NCBI RefSeq assembly: GCF_023006505.1
Contig: NZ_JALBGV010000065.1
Coordinates: 1 to 34,494 of the forward strand
Length of the DNA stretch: 34,494 nucleotides
Reading direction: 5' to 3'
DNA from: Neorhizobium sp. SHOUNA12A
Lineage (GTDB): Bacteria > Pseudomonadota > Alphaproteobacteria > Rhizobiales > Rhizobiaceae
Positions 7,189 to 15,718 of this stretch are shown here, one piece after another. The stretch's first letter is position 1. Each line of letters opens with the position of its first letter. The notes under the pieces are model-generated. The model saw only the letters and a program-made list of their open reading frames with translations. It was not told the origin of the DNA and made no database searches. Made by a program: the position numbers and the translations under genes.

Positions 7189-8133
7189 TCAGCCGAGCAG
7201 CCAGGCCCAGAAGCCGACAGTGAAGACCCCGAATGCGGTGGTCATGCTGATCACCGATGCTGCAAGGCTATGTCCCGAACGGAAACGCTGGGCGATCAGC
7301 CAGGCATTGATGCCGGTCGGAACCGACGCGGTCAGCACCAGCGCCGTCGCCCAGTCCTTGGGCAAGGCAAACAGATGGCTCATCAGGAAGACGAGTGTCG
7401 GGAGCAGCATCAGCTTGAGTACGGCCGCGGTGCCCGAAAGGCCGATATCGCCCCGGATCGGATATCGCGTCAGAGCCATGCCGATCGATATCAGAGCGAC
7501 CGGACTTGCCGCGGCGGAAATCTGATCGACGACGATGGCGATCGCCGATGGGAAATGCAGGCCGAGGAAATTGAAGGCGACGCCGATGATAAGCGCAATC
7601 ACCAGGGGATTGCGGGCGAGGTTGGAGCCCACCTGCTTGAGGACCGCAGCAATGCCGCGCTTTTCGCCGCCGTCGACCTTGGCGGCCGCACCCTCCATCA
7701 GGATCGTGCCGGCCACCATCATCAGCGGCAGGTGGATCGCAAGCAGGATCGAGATCGCCACCAGTCCGTCCTTGCCGACCACATGCGCGACCAGCGGCAG
7801 GCCGATGAAGACGTTGTTGGCAAACGAGCCGGACATGCCGGCGATCACGCCGATCTTCGCATCCCGGCCGAAAACGCGGGTGGTGAGGACATGACCGATC
7901 GCCCAGGTCATGGCGACACCGAGAAAATAGACGGTCCACAGTCGGAACGGCGAGGCGCCTTCGAAATGTGCGTCCGCCAGCGTCCGGAAGATCAGCATGG
8001 GCACGGCGATCTTGAAGACGAATTCGCCGAGCGCGTCGCCGGTCTCCTCCTTCAATATCCCGGTTTTCGCCGCCATCCAGCCGATCAGGATCAGGATGAA
8101 GAGAGGCACGACATTCAGGAACACGGAGGACAA
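7189..8133 (-). CDS. AEC (auxin efflux carrier) family permease
   Basis: The protein is a polytopic inner-membrane transporter of about 314 aa with roughly ten hydrophobic helices, beginning SSVFLNVVPLFILILIGWMA. Conserved AEC features include GMSGSFANNVFIGLPL in the first half and TASVPTGINAWLIAQRF in the second half. Bacterial members export small organic acids such as malate or malonate, but no substrate is visible here. The frame stays open upstream to 8250; I propose the TTG at 8133 because it gives the usual family length and starts just before the first helix. No good ribosome binding site supports it, so the start is uncertain. Confidence 0.85.
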   Translation of the reverse strand: MSSVFLNVVPLFILILIGWMAAKTGILKEETGDALGEFVFKIAVPMLIFRTLADAHFEGASPFRLWTVYFLGVAMTWAIGHVLTTRVFGRDAKIGVIAGMSGSFANNVFIGLPLVAHVVGKDGLVAISILLAIHLPLMMVAGTILMEGAAAKVDGGEKRGIAAVLKQVGSNLARNPLVIALIIGVAFNFLGLHFPSAIAIVVDQISAAASPVALISIGMALTRYPIRGDIGLSGTAAVLKLMLLPTLVFLMSHLFALPKDWATALVLTASVPTGINAWLIAQRFRSGHSLAASVISMTTAFGVFTVGFWAWLLG

Positions 8134-8251
8134 GAGGCGGGCTTTCTGTGGGGACGGTTTTATGCGTCTAACCCATGTCGCGGCTTGCCACAAATGCGTT
8201 GATGGAGAAAAGCCGCTTGAAAGCGAGGCGTGGCGATCGGCGTCGAACAAA

Positions 8252-8273
8252 AAAGCGGGGCAATCCCCGCTTT
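8252..8273 (-). terminator. Rho-independent terminator with no known gene feeding it
   Basis: AAAGCGGGG (8252-8260) and CCCCGCTTT (8265-8273) form a perfect 9-bp stem with a CAAT loop. On the minus strand the stem is followed by a run of six T; on the plus strand the T tract is short. It therefore ends leftward transcription, yet the only annotated gene to its right (adenosine kinase) runs the other way. Confidence 0.7.
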
Positions 8274-8494
8274 CCCTCCTGGTCTCGTCCAGGACATCCG
8301 ATGGTCGGCCGCCAGTTCATCCGTGGTCGGCAACACAACCGGATCGCCAATTCTATAACCTGTGATCGTGACAGCAGAGTGACGGCCCAAAATGCCCTGG
8401 ATAGCCGGCATCGCGGTTATTTTCCCTTCCAATCAGTGGAAAACCCGAATACCGGTTTTCGCGACAAACTGTTTCCCAAGAGGATCAAGACCGG
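8274..8494 (-). other. Candidate unannotated minus-strand transcript (sRNA or small gene)
   Basis: The minus-strand terminator at 8252-8273 implies a leftward transcript that starts between it and the adenosine kinase gene. A minus-strand reading frame starting TTG at 8432 exists, but it reads straight through the terminator hairpin and has no good ribosome binding site, so an sRNA seems likelier. A small palindrome GAAAACC/GGTTTTC lies at 8439-8460. I could not fix a promoter. Confidence 0.35.
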
Positions 8495-9487
8495 ATGCCC
8501 AAGTTCGACGTGCTCACCATCGGCAATGCCATCGTGGATATTCTCGCCCGCTGCGACGACGATTTCCTGAGCGAGAATGCGATCACCAAGGGTGCGATGA
8601 ACCTGATCGATGCCGAACGCGCCGAGCTCCTTTATTCGAAGATGGGCCCGGCTGTGGAAGCGTCCGGCGGGTCGGCGGGCAACACGGCGGCCGGCATTGC
8701 CGGTTTCGGCGGCAAGGCGGCCTATTTCGGCAAGGTTGCGGAAGACCAGCTCGGCAACATCTTCCAGCACGACATCCGCGCCCAGGGCGTTCATTATCGG
8801 ACCAGGCCGGAAGGCACCAATCCGCCGACCGCTCGCTCGATGATCTTCGTGACGCCGGATGGCGAGCGTTCGATGAACACCTATCTCGGTGCCTGCGTCG
8901 ATCTCGGCCCGGAACATGTGGAAGAGGACGTCGTTGCCGAAGCCAAGGTCACTTATTTCGAAGGTTACCTCTGGGATCCGCCGCGCGCCAAGGAAGCGAT
9001 CCGCGAATCGGCCCGCATCGCCCATGAGCATGGCCGGGAAGTGTCGATGACGCTGTCCGACCCCTTCTGCGTCGGCCGCTACCGCGCCGAGTTCCTCGAC
9101 CTGATGCGCTCCGGCACCGTCGACATCGTGTTTGCCAACAAACAGGAAGCGCTGTCGCTCTACGAGACCGAGGATTTCGAACTGGCGCTGAAGAAGATCT
9201 CGCAGGATTGCAAGCTGGCGGCGGTGACGCTCAGCGAGGAAGGCGCGATCATCGTTCGCGGCGACGAACGCGTGAAGGTCGCGGCCTATCCGATCAGGGA
9301 ACTGGTCGATACGACCGGCGCCGGCGATCTGTTCGCGGCCGGTTTCCTGTTCGGTTACACCCAGGATCGTTCGCTGGAGGATTGCGGCAAGCTCGGCTGC
9401 CTGGCGGCTGCCATCTGCATCCAGCAGATCGGCCCGCGCCCGATGGCGTCGCTCACCGAAGCTGCGGCGCGCGAAGGCCTCATCTGA
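8495..9487 (+). CDS. PfkB-family carbohydrate kinase, probable adenosine kinase
   Basis: The 330-aa protein is a ribokinase-fold sugar/nucleoside kinase. N-terminal FDVLTIGNAIVDILARCDDD and the glycine-rich GGSAGNTAAGIAGFGGKAAY (about 58-77) form the substrate side. The C-terminal signature DTTGAGDLFAAGF (272-284) carries the catalytic Asp278 and the anion hole. Rhizobial proteins of this type are named adenosine kinase, which would make AMP from adenosine for purine salvage. The sequence alone cannot separate this from ribokinase-like activity. AAGAGG about 10 nt upstream of the ATG supports the start. Confidence 0.88.
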   Translation: MPKFDVLTIGNAIVDILARCDDDFLSENAITKGAMNLIDAERAELLYSKMGPAVEASGGSAGNTAAGIAGFGGKAAYFGKVAEDQLGNIFQHDIRAQGVHYRTRPEGTNPPTARSMIFVTPDGERSMNTYLGACVDLGPEHVEEDVVAEAKVTYFEGYLWDPPRAKEAIRESARIAHEHGREVSMTLSDPFCVGRYRAEFLDLMRSGTVDIVFANKQEALSLYETEDFELALKKISQDCKLAAVTLSEEGAIIVRGDERVKVAAYPIRELVDTTGAGDLFAAGFLFGYTQDRSLEDCGKLGCLAAAICIQQIGPRPMASLTEAAAREGLI

Positions 9488-9505
9488 GGCCTCGCAGGAA
9501 AAATC

Positions 9506-10048
9506 TTACTTGAACGCTTCGCCCGGATAAGCGCCCCAGACTTCGGCCTGGGCGACCCAGCCCTCGGAGCCGTTGGTCTCGACCCGGCACCAGTCGCCGT
9601 TGCATTCCTTGATCTGCAGCACGACGCCCGGCTCCAGCTTGGCGAGGATGGCGGCGGTGCCTTGCGGGTCGCGGCGCATGTTGACGTAGATATCCTTGCC
9701 CTTGCCACGCATCCACGGAGCGGCCACCGCAGTCCGCTCGCCTGAAAGTAGGGCCTGGTTCACCCAGCCCTCGGTGCCCTCGGCATCGCGAACCCGCCGC
9801 CAGTTTTCGTACTCCTGGATGATTTCCATCGGCGTGCCGGACTTCATATACATCCAAGACACCGCATAGTCTGTGCTCGGACCGATGCGGATATTGACCT
9901 TCCTCGACTTGAGGCTGACGAAACGCGGCAGCGGCAGGCCGCTCGGGCCTTTTGCCGCGCCCTGCGCAAAACTCGGGGCGGTTGCAGAAAGGGAGGCGAC
10001 AAGCCCGAAGGAAAGAGCGATGAAGGAAGAGAGAATGGCGCGACGCAT
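9506..10048 (-). CDS. Exported protein with two bacterial SH3-like domains
   Basis: The 180-aa product has a signal peptide (MRRAILSSFIALSFGLVASL, cleavage probably near residue 29 after SFA). Two SH3b-type repeats follow: about 45-105 (VNIRIGPSTDYAV, YENWRRVRDAEGTEGWV) and about 115-175 (YVNMRRDPQGTAA, NGDWCRVETNGSEGWV). Each repeat has the typical N(I/M)R and GWV landmarks. Such domains usually bind peptidoglycan or mediate periplasmic contacts. It is convergent with the adenosine kinase gene. Exact function unknown. Confidence 0.85.
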   Translation of the reverse strand: MRRAILSSFIALSFGLVASLSATAPSFAQGAAKGPSGLPLPRFVSLKSRKVNIRIGPSTDYAVSWMYMKSGTPMEIIQEYENWRRVRDAEGTEGWVNQALLSGERTAVAAPWMRGKGKDIYVNMRRDPQGTAAILAKLEPGVVLQIKECNGDWCRVETNGSEGWVAQAEVWGAYPGEAFK

Positions 10049-10189
10049 GTGTTTGGTTCCGGCTGAGCGATCTCGGGCTTTCGGGAACCTCGCGAGGTTT
10101 TGTTTGTCTTCGCTGACGGGTCTGGTAGAAAACGCCCTGGATGAACTGAATATCGCGCGACTTGGTTAAGGACCTCCTAAAGCAGGCCG

Positions 10190-10280
10190 CCCGAAAGCGG
10201 GTACCGGTTTCGGGATAACGACAAGCGTCGAACAAAAGCTTGAAGCACGAAACCCGGATACGTTCAGGTTTCGCGCTTCA
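10190..10280. repeat. Tandem palindromic repeat element upstream of the dehydrogenase
   Basis: Two stem-loops lie close together. CCCGAAAGCGG (10190-10200) pairs with CCGGTTTCGGG (10204-10214), and TGAAGCACGAAACC (10241-10254) pairs with GGTTTCGCGCTTCA (10267-10280), each with one mismatch. The first matches the CCCGAAAACCGG-type palindrome that is very frequent between genes in rhizobia. The element ends 22 bp before the next start codon and could shape that mRNA's leader. Confidence 0.6.
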
Positions 10281-10301
10281 GGGCGTCAGGCAGAGAGTTT
10301 C

Positions 10302-11306
10302 ATGACGGCGAAGAAGAAACCCAAGGTCTATATCACCCGTAAGCTGCCGGATGCGGTGGAAACCCGCATGCGCGAGCTGTTCGAGGCCGAGCTCAATATC
10401 GACGACGCGCCCCGTACCCGCGACGAGCTGGCGGCGGCGATGAAATCGGCCGACGTGCTGGTGCCGACGGTGACCGACCGTATCGACGAGGCGCTGATCG
10501 AAGAGGCCGGCCCGCAGCTGAAGCTGATCGCCAGCTTCTCCAACGGCTTCGACCATATCGATGTCGATGCGGCCGCCAGGAAAGGCATCACCGTCACCAA
10601 TACGCCGAACGTGCTGACCGAGGACACGGCCGACATGACCGTGGCGCTGATCCTTGCCGTCAACCGGCGGCTCGCGGAGGGCTCGCGCATCCTGACCGAC
10701 AAGCCGGGCGAGTGGACCGGCTGGAGCCCCACCTGGATGCTCGGCCGGCGGATCTGGGGCAAACGTATCGGCATCGTCGGCATGGGCCGCATCGGCACCG
10801 CGGTCGCGCGTCGTGCCAAGGCTTTCGGCCTGTCCATCCACTACCACAACCGCAAGCGCGTCAGCCCTGCGACGGAAGAGGAGCTCGAGGCGACCTATTG
10901 GGACAGCCTCGACCAGATGCTCGCCCGCGTCGATATCGTCTCGGTCAATTGTCCCTCGACGCCGGCGACCTTCCATCTTCTGTCGGCACGACGGCTCGCG
11001 CTGATGCAGCCGAGTTCGATCATCGTCAACACTGCCCGCGGTGACATCATCGACGAGGCGGCGATGATCCAGCTTTTGCGCGACAACAAGATCGCCGGCG
11101 CCGGGCTGGACGTCTACCAGAACGAGCCGGCGGTGAACCCGAAACTGGTCAAGCTCGCTCATCAGGGCCGGGTCGTGCTGCTGCCGCATATGGGCTCTGC
11201 GACGATCGAGGGCCGGATCGACATGGGCGACAAGGTGATCATCAACATCCGCACCTTCTTCGACGGCCACCGCCCGCCGAACCGGGTGCTCCCGGGCCGC
11301 AACTGA
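10302..11306 (+). CDS. D-isomer-specific 2-hydroxyacid dehydrogenase (glyoxylate/hydroxypyruvate reductase type)
   Basis: The 334-aa enzyme reduces 2-keto acids with NAD(P)H. It has the split catalytic domain and a central Rossmann fold with GMGRIG at 160-165. The catalytic triad is visible: Arg246 (NTARGDII), Glu275 (VYQNEP) and His296 (LLPHMGSAT). The lid segment SNGFDHIDVDAA (80-91) matches glyoxylate reductases (GyaR/GRHPR-like) rather than phosphoglycerate dehydrogenase, and there is no ACT domain. The precise substrate is inferred. It ends immediately before the convergent acetyltransferase gene. Confidence 0.9.
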   Translation: MTAKKKPKVYITRKLPDAVETRMRELFEAELNIDDAPRTRDELAAAMKSADVLVPTVTDRIDEALIEEAGPQLKLIASFSNGFDHIDVDAAARKGITVTNTPNVLTEDTADMTVALILAVNRRLAEGSRILTDKPGEWTGWSPTWMLGRRIWGKRIGIVGMGRIGTAVARRAKAFGLSIHYHNRKRVSPATEEELEATYWDSLDQMLARVDIVSVNCPSTPATFHLLSARRLALMQPSSIIVNTARGDIIDEAAMIQLLRDNKIAGAGLDVYQNEPAVNPKLVKLAHQGRVVLLPHMGSATIEGRIDMGDKVIINIRTFFDGHRPPNRVLPGRN

Positions 11307-11807
11307 TCAGTCGAGACGCTTCTGCATCTCGATCGAGGTGGTGCGGGTGAAGCCAGGATGGGAGTTTTCCGCCGTCCTGGCGAAACCCCATCTTGCGAAG
11401 GTCGCATGATTGTCGGTGAGCTCGATGCGGGTTTCGAGCCGCAGTGCCGGCAATCCCTTTTCCCGGGCAATCCCTTCCGCGACCGTCAGCAGCCGTCGAC
11501 CTATGCCCTTGCCTTGGCTCGCCGGGGCGATTGCGAGTTTGCCGATATAGAGGAATCCCGGTTCCGGTTTGCAGAAGACGCAGCCGGTCAGCCTGCCGGC
11601 CTCGATCGCCGCAAACGCGATCTCGTCGCGAGCCTTCTGGGCGAGCGACGCCAGCGTCAGCCGATGTGCCGAGGACGGCGGATCGACGATGTCGTCCATA
11701 TAGGCGAACGAGGAGAGGATAAGCGCCAGAAGTTCGTCCCAGCGCCCGAAATCCTCGTCTATGCGGGCAATCTCGATTACTGGCTCAATCGCTGGCGGCT
11801 CGATCAC
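11307..11807 (-). CDS. GNAT-family N-acetyltransferase
   Basis: The 166-aa protein has the acetyl-CoA binding motif A, LAIAPASQGKGIGRRLL (about 91-107), preceded by the strand GFLYIGK and followed by RLETRIELTDNHATFARWGF, the usual motif B/end region. The acceptor substrate cannot be told. Its start overlaps the stop of the moeB-like gene by 4 bp, so the two are co-translated, and it is the last gene of the recF-moeB-GNAT series. Its stop abuts that of the convergent dehydrogenase gene. Confidence 0.87.
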   Translation of the reverse strand: MIEPPAIEPVIEIARIDEDFGRWDELLALILSSFAYMDDIVDPPSSAHRLTLASLAQKARDEIAFAAIEAGRLTGCVFCKPEPGFLYIGKLAIAPASQGKGIGRRLLTVAEGIAREKGLPALRLETRIELTDNHATFARWGFARTAENSHPGFTRTTSIEMQKRLD

Positions 11808-12589
11808 TCGGCGGCTGCCTTGGCCGTGCGGCGCTTGTATTTGATCGTGTCGAAACGGGCAGACAGCGAATCGTAGAGCATCAGCCGCCCTACCAGCGGT
11901 TCGCCGATGCCGGTGACGAGCTTGATCGCCTCCATCGCCATCAGCGTGCCGATGACGCCCGTCAGTGCACCCACGACGCCGGTCTCGGCGCAGGAGGGGA
12001 TCAGCCCCGCTGGCGGCTTTTCCGGAAACAGATCGCGATAGCCGGGGTTGAGAACGCCGTCCGGCCCCGTCTCATAGGGTTTCATCACCGTCACCGACCC
12101 GTCGAACCGGCCGACCGCGCCTGTCACCAGCGGGATCCGCGTGAGTTCCGCGGCATCGGCCGCCGCGTAGCGGGTATCGAAATTGTCGGATCCGTCGATC
12201 AGCAGGTCGAAAAGGGCGAGCTTGCGTGCCGCCCATTCGGCGGAAAAACGCTCCTCGAAATCGACGACCCGGACATGCGGATTGAGACGGGCGATCGCCT
12301 CGCGGGCACTCCTCGTCTTCAGCTCGCCGATCGTGCCGGTATCGTGGATGACCTGCCGCTGCAGGTTGGAAAGGGAAACCAGGTCGTCATCGATGATCCC
12401 CAGCGTACCGATGCCGGCGGCGGCCAGATATTCGAGGATCGGCGCGCCGAGCCCGCCGGCGCCGATCACCAGCACGCGGGCATTCTTCATCCTCTGCTGC
12501 CCCGTGCCGCCGATTTCCGGCAGCAGGATATGACGGCGGTACCGCTCGATCTCGTCTTGGCTCAATTTTTCCGGGGTCAGGCTCTCCAT
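11804..12589 (-). CDS. MoeB/ThiF/HesA-family adenylyltransferase lacking the zinc cysteines
   Basis: E1-like enzyme that adenylates the C-terminal Gly-Gly of a sulfur-carrier protein (MoaD or ThiS). The ATP site is VLVIGAGGLGAPILEYLAAA (about 39-58), with LSNLQRQVIHD and DGSDNFDTRY following, and the Cys of PSCAETGVVG is retained. However, the CYRC pair of E. coli MoeB is replaced by GYRD (in NPGYRDLFPE), and the second C-terminal CxxC is absent because the chain ends after FDTIKYKRR. The zinc site is therefore lost. MoeB, ThiF and hybrid roles cannot be separated by eye. It sits between recF and a GNAT gene. Confidence 0.85.
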   Translation of the reverse strand: MESLTPEKLSQDEIERYRRHILLPEIGGTGQQRMKNARVLVIGAGGLGAPILEYLAAAGIGTLGIIDDDLVSLSNLQRQVIHDTGTIGELKTRSAREAIARLNPHVRVVDFEERFSAEWAARKLALFDLLIDGSDNFDTRYAAADAAELTRIPLVTGAVGRFDGSVTVMKPYETGPDGVLNPGYRDLFPEKPPAGLIPSCAETGVVGALTGVIGTLMAMEAIKLVTGIGEPLVGRLMLYDSLSARFDTIKYKRRTAKAAAE

Positions 12590-12632
12590 CGCGCAATCAT
12601 ATCACCGGCTGCCAAGTCGCGTAAGGTGGATT

Positions 12633-13757
12633 TCAAACGCTGATGCCGCCATGGGCGACGGTAAAGAACTGCGCCCGGTCGGCCAGCGCGGAAAACATTG
12701 CCCGATCGGTGCCGGTCATGAAGGACTGGCCGCCGAGGCCGTGGACGAGATCGAAAAGAGCCGCCCGCCGGCCTTCGTCGAGATGGGCGGCGATCTCGTC
12801 GAGCAGCAGGATCGGCGCGTAACCAGTCATGTCGGCCGTCAGCCGCGCATGGGCGAGCACGAGGCCGATCAGCAGCGCCTTCTGTTCGCCGGTCGAACAG
12901 CGTGCGGCCTCCATGTCCTTTTCGCGGTGGCGCACCAGCAGGTCGGTACGGTGCGGCCCGTCGAGTGTGCGGCCGGCCGCGGCATCGCGACTGCGGCCGC
13001 TGCGCAGCATGTCGAGATAGTTTTCTTCAAGATCGGCTGCCGGGCGGTCCATCGCACCGTCCATGAAGCCTTCGAGTGTCAGAACGGGGGTGGGGAACGG
13101 CGTCTTGCCGGAATTGCCGGATAGGGCCCTCAAAAGCCCGAGCATCTCCTGCCTGGCGGCGGCCATGGCGATGCCGAGACCGGCCATCTGCGCCTCGATG
13201 GCCGACAGCCAGGAAGGGTCGAAACGGCCTTCCGACAATAGCTTGTTGCGGCTGCGCATGGCGCGCTCGAAGTCGCTCGCCCGCCGGCCATGCCCGGGAT
13301 CGAGCGACAGTACGAGGCGGTCGAGGAAACGGCGGCGGTCTGAGGAGGCGCCGGTGAAGAGGCCGTCCATCGCCGGAGTCAGCCAGAGGACGCTGAGGTG
13401 GTCGGTAAGCTCCTCGGTCGATCTGGCCGGAGTGCCGTTGATCCTGAGCTTGCGGGTAACGCTTTCGCCTTCGCCCGGCTCGATACCGGTGCCGATCGAG
13501 ACCTCGCCATCCATGCCGTCGACATCCGCAAAGATGGTGAACCCGGCGGCAGCGCCGACGCGTGTCACGTCGGACAGCACGGCGCGGCGCAGTCCGCGGC
13601 CGGGTGACAGGAAGGAGACGGCTTCCAGGAGATTGGTCTTGCCCGCGCCGTTCTCGCCGGTCAGCACCACATGCCGCCCGTCGAGCGACAGTGCCGCTTC
13701 CGCATAATTGCGGAAATCGGTGAGCTTCAGCCGGGAGAGGGAAGTTTTCTGCGCCAT
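12633..13757 (-). CDS. recF: DNA replication and repair protein RecF
   Basis: RecF is the SMC-like ATPase that loads RecA at gapped DNA together with RecO and RecR. The 374-aa protein has the N-terminal LKLTDFRNYAEAAL, Walker A GENGAGKT (34-41), an ABC signature within STGEQKALLIGLVLAHA, and Walker B ILLLDEIAAHLD (D320/E321). Length is normal. It is not next to dnaN or gyrB, which is usual for rhizobia. It is probably the first gene of the minus-strand series with the MoeB-like and GNAT genes, 43 bp before the former. Confidence 0.95.
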   Translation of the reverse strand: MAQKTSLSRLKLTDFRNYAEAALSLDGRHVVLTGENGAGKTNLLEAVSFLSPGRGLRRAVLSDVTRVGAAAGFTIFADVDGMDGEVSIGTGIEPGEGESVTRKLRINGTPARSTEELTDHLSVLWLTPAMDGLFTGASSDRRRFLDRLVLSLDPGHGRRASDFERAMRSRNKLLSEGRFDPSWLSAIEAQMAGLGIAMAAARQEMLGLLRALSGNSGKTPFPTPVLTLEGFMDGAMDRPAADLEENYLDMLRSGRSRDAAAGRTLDGPHRTDLLVRHREKDMEAARCSTGEQKALLIGLVLAHARLTADMTGYAPILLLDEIAAHLDEGRRAALFDLVHGLGGQSFMTGTDRAMFSALADRAQFFTVAHGGISV

Positions 13758-14148
13758 CGGGAATCTTAAGGTTTCGTGAAACAGGAGCTAAGGGCTCAAG
13801 GCCCGGATGGCAAGCGCTTGCTTCGGTGAGGCTTTGCAACTGGCCTTGCGCCGGACGCCGTCGCTCAGCCCTGCAACCCATCCGGTTGCTTATAGTCGAG
13901 GGATCGCATTGATTGAAAAGACGAATTCCGATCCGTGCCATTCCTGCTAAAAGGTTGTCCCGACGAGAATTTCGCGCCTTGCCGTCGACACCGAAACCTC
14001 TCCAATGCAACACCAATTTATGATTACCCAAAAACTAGGGGGTATGGCTAACAGCCCGTTAAAGCTTGGCTCCTAGAGATGCCTGAGCACGCATACGCAT
14101 CTTATGTCCGGATGGCCGCGTGGATCCTTTTAACTCCGGAGACCTCCC
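13758..14148. promoter_or_regulatory. Divergent intergenic region recF / chemoreceptor, with a 12-bp palindrome
   Basis: This 391-bp spacer must hold the promoters of both divergent genes. It contains a perfect palindrome GCAAGCGCTTGC at 13810-13821, of a type used by LacI-like repressors, about 50 bp upstream of recF. No convincing gene or sRNA terminator was found, and no promoter could be fixed. Confidence 0.35.
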
Positions 14149-15648
14149 ATGAAAGACCAGAACCACAAAGCCGATCTCGCCGAGCGCCTTGACTTCATCG
14201 GCCTTGGCCAAGAGCAGCGCCGGTCTCTGGCCGAGATCCGGCCGGCCATCAAGGACGCGATCGGCGGTGCGCTGGATGCCTTCTACCGCAAGGTCAAGGG
14301 CAATCCGCAGACGGCGAAATTCTTCTCCAGCGACAGCCATATCGCCCAGGCCAAGAGCCGCCAGGCCACCCATTGGGATGCGATCGCATCCGGCAAATAC
14401 GATGACAATTATGTGGACGCGGTTTCCACGATCGGACGCACCCATGCCCGGCTTGGTCTCGAACCGCGCTGGTATATCGGCGGCTACGCGCTGATTCTCG
14501 ACGGTGTCATTCGCGCCGTTGTGAGCCGCGAGCTATCCGGGTTCTTCCAGGAGAAAAAGGCGAAGATGCTTTCCGAACATCTCTCCTCGGTCGTCAAAGC
14601 GGCCCTGCTGGACATGGATTACGCCATCTCGGTCTATCTCGAGGTGCTGGGTGACGAGCGCAGAGAGGTCGAAGCCAAACAGGAAAAGGCCAAGGTCGAG
14701 CAGGATGCAGCCCTTGCGGCGCTCGAAGCGGCACTGACGAGCCTTTCCGGCGGCGACCTGACATCCGAACTCTGGCAGGAACTGGCGCCGAGCTTCGCCA
14801 AGCTGCAGCAGAACTACAATTCCTCGATTTCCGAACTCGACACGGCAATGCGCGAGATCAGCAGCTCGGTCGAACAAGTGCGCGCCGAAGCTGGCGGCAT
14901 TTCGTCGGCTTCCGAAAACATGGCCAAGCGCACCGAGCAGCAGGCTTCGGCGATCGAACAGACGGCGGCAGCACTCGAAGAGATCACCACGATTTCCGGC
15001 CAGGCCGCACAGCGGACCCGCGAAGTGCAGGAAATCGTGCGCGAATCCGCTTCCGAGACGGTTCGTTCCGGCAAGGTGGTCGAGGAGGCGATTGCCGCGA
15101 TGGGCGACATCGAGCAGTCCTCGCAGAAGATGACCCAGATCATCGGCGCCATCGACGAGATTGCCTTCCAGACCAATCTTCTGGCGCTGAACGCCGGCGT
15201 GGAAGCGGCTCGCGCCGGAGAGCAGGGCAAGGGTTTCGCCGTCGTCGCCCAGGAAGTCCGCGAACTGGCGCAACGCTCTGCCGCTGCCGCCAAGGAAATC
15301 AAGGAACTGATCGACCAGTCTTCGACCGACGTCCATCGCGGTGTCGAGCTCGTAAACAAGACCGGCCAGGCTCTGGTCGGCATCGGCGGGCGCGTGAAAT
15401 CGATCGACGAACATATCTCGTCGATCGCCCGCTCGGCGCAGGAACAGGCTTCCGGCATCGAGGAGATCAATTCCGCGATCCGCAGCATGGACCAGATCAC
15501 CCAGCAGAACGCGGCGCTGATGGAAGAGACCAATGCCTCGACCCAGAGCCTGGTCGGTATCAGCAGCCGGCTGGCGTCGCTGCTCGGCCGCTTCAAGACA
15601 AGGGCTGTCCGCGAAACCCGCACCGAGCGCCCGCGCCTGCGCGCCTGA
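14149..15648 (+). CDS. Globin-coupled methyl-accepting chemotaxis protein (HemAT-like)
   Basis: This is a soluble oxygen/redox sensor of 499 aa. The N-terminal 170 residues form a protoglobin fold: ALDAFYRKVKGNPQTAKFF (41-59), THWDAIASGKYDDNYVDAV (74-92) and the proximal heme ligand His99 in IGRTHARLGLEPRWYIGGY. No membrane segment is present. A coiled coil leads to the MCP signalling domain, whose hairpin tip is at about 335-372 (EIAFQTNLLALNAGVEAARA, then GKGFAVVAQEVRELA). Gln/Glu-rich methylation helices flank it. There is no C-terminal CheR-tethering pentapeptide. GGAG 7 nt before the ATG supports the start. The family signals aerotaxis through CheA/CheW. Confidence 0.92.
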   Translation: MKDQNHKADLAERLDFIGLGQEQRRSLAEIRPAIKDAIGGALDAFYRKVKGNPQTAKFFSSDSHIAQAKSRQATHWDAIASGKYDDNYVDAVSTIGRTHARLGLEPRWYIGGYALILDGVIRAVVSRELSGFFQEKKAKMLSEHLSSVVKAALLDMDYAISVYLEVLGDERREVEAKQEKAKVEQDAALAALEAALTSLSGGDLTSELWQELAPSFAKLQQNYNSSISELDTAMREISSSVEQVRAEAGGISSASENMAKRTEQQASAIEQTAAALEEITTISGQAAQRTREVQEIVRESASETVRSGKVVEEAIAAMGDIEQSSQKMTQIIGAIDEIAFQTNLLALNAGVEAARAGEQGKGFAVVAQEVRELAQRSAAAAKEIKELIDQSSTDVHRGVELVNKTGQALVGIGGRVKSIDEHISSIARSAQEQASGIEEINSAIRSMDQITQQNAALMEETNASTQSLVGISSRLASLLGRFKTRAVRETRTERPRLRA

Positions 15649-15718
15649 TCCTCGGCTTGAAACATGGACCGGGCGGTTCCGGTCGGCTAGTGTAGCTCCG
15701 CTTTCAGAGGAGCAGCAC

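Noticed and set aside
8160..8432. Minus-strand frame of 90 codons starting TTG
   Set aside because: It runs through the terminator hairpin and into the start of the AEC gene and has no convincing ribosome site; kept only as part of the candidate transcript.
13027..14031. Second minus-strand frame of 334 codons across recF and its upstream spacer
   Set aside because: It overlaps recF in another frame and has an Arg/Pro-rich shadow composition without any domain.
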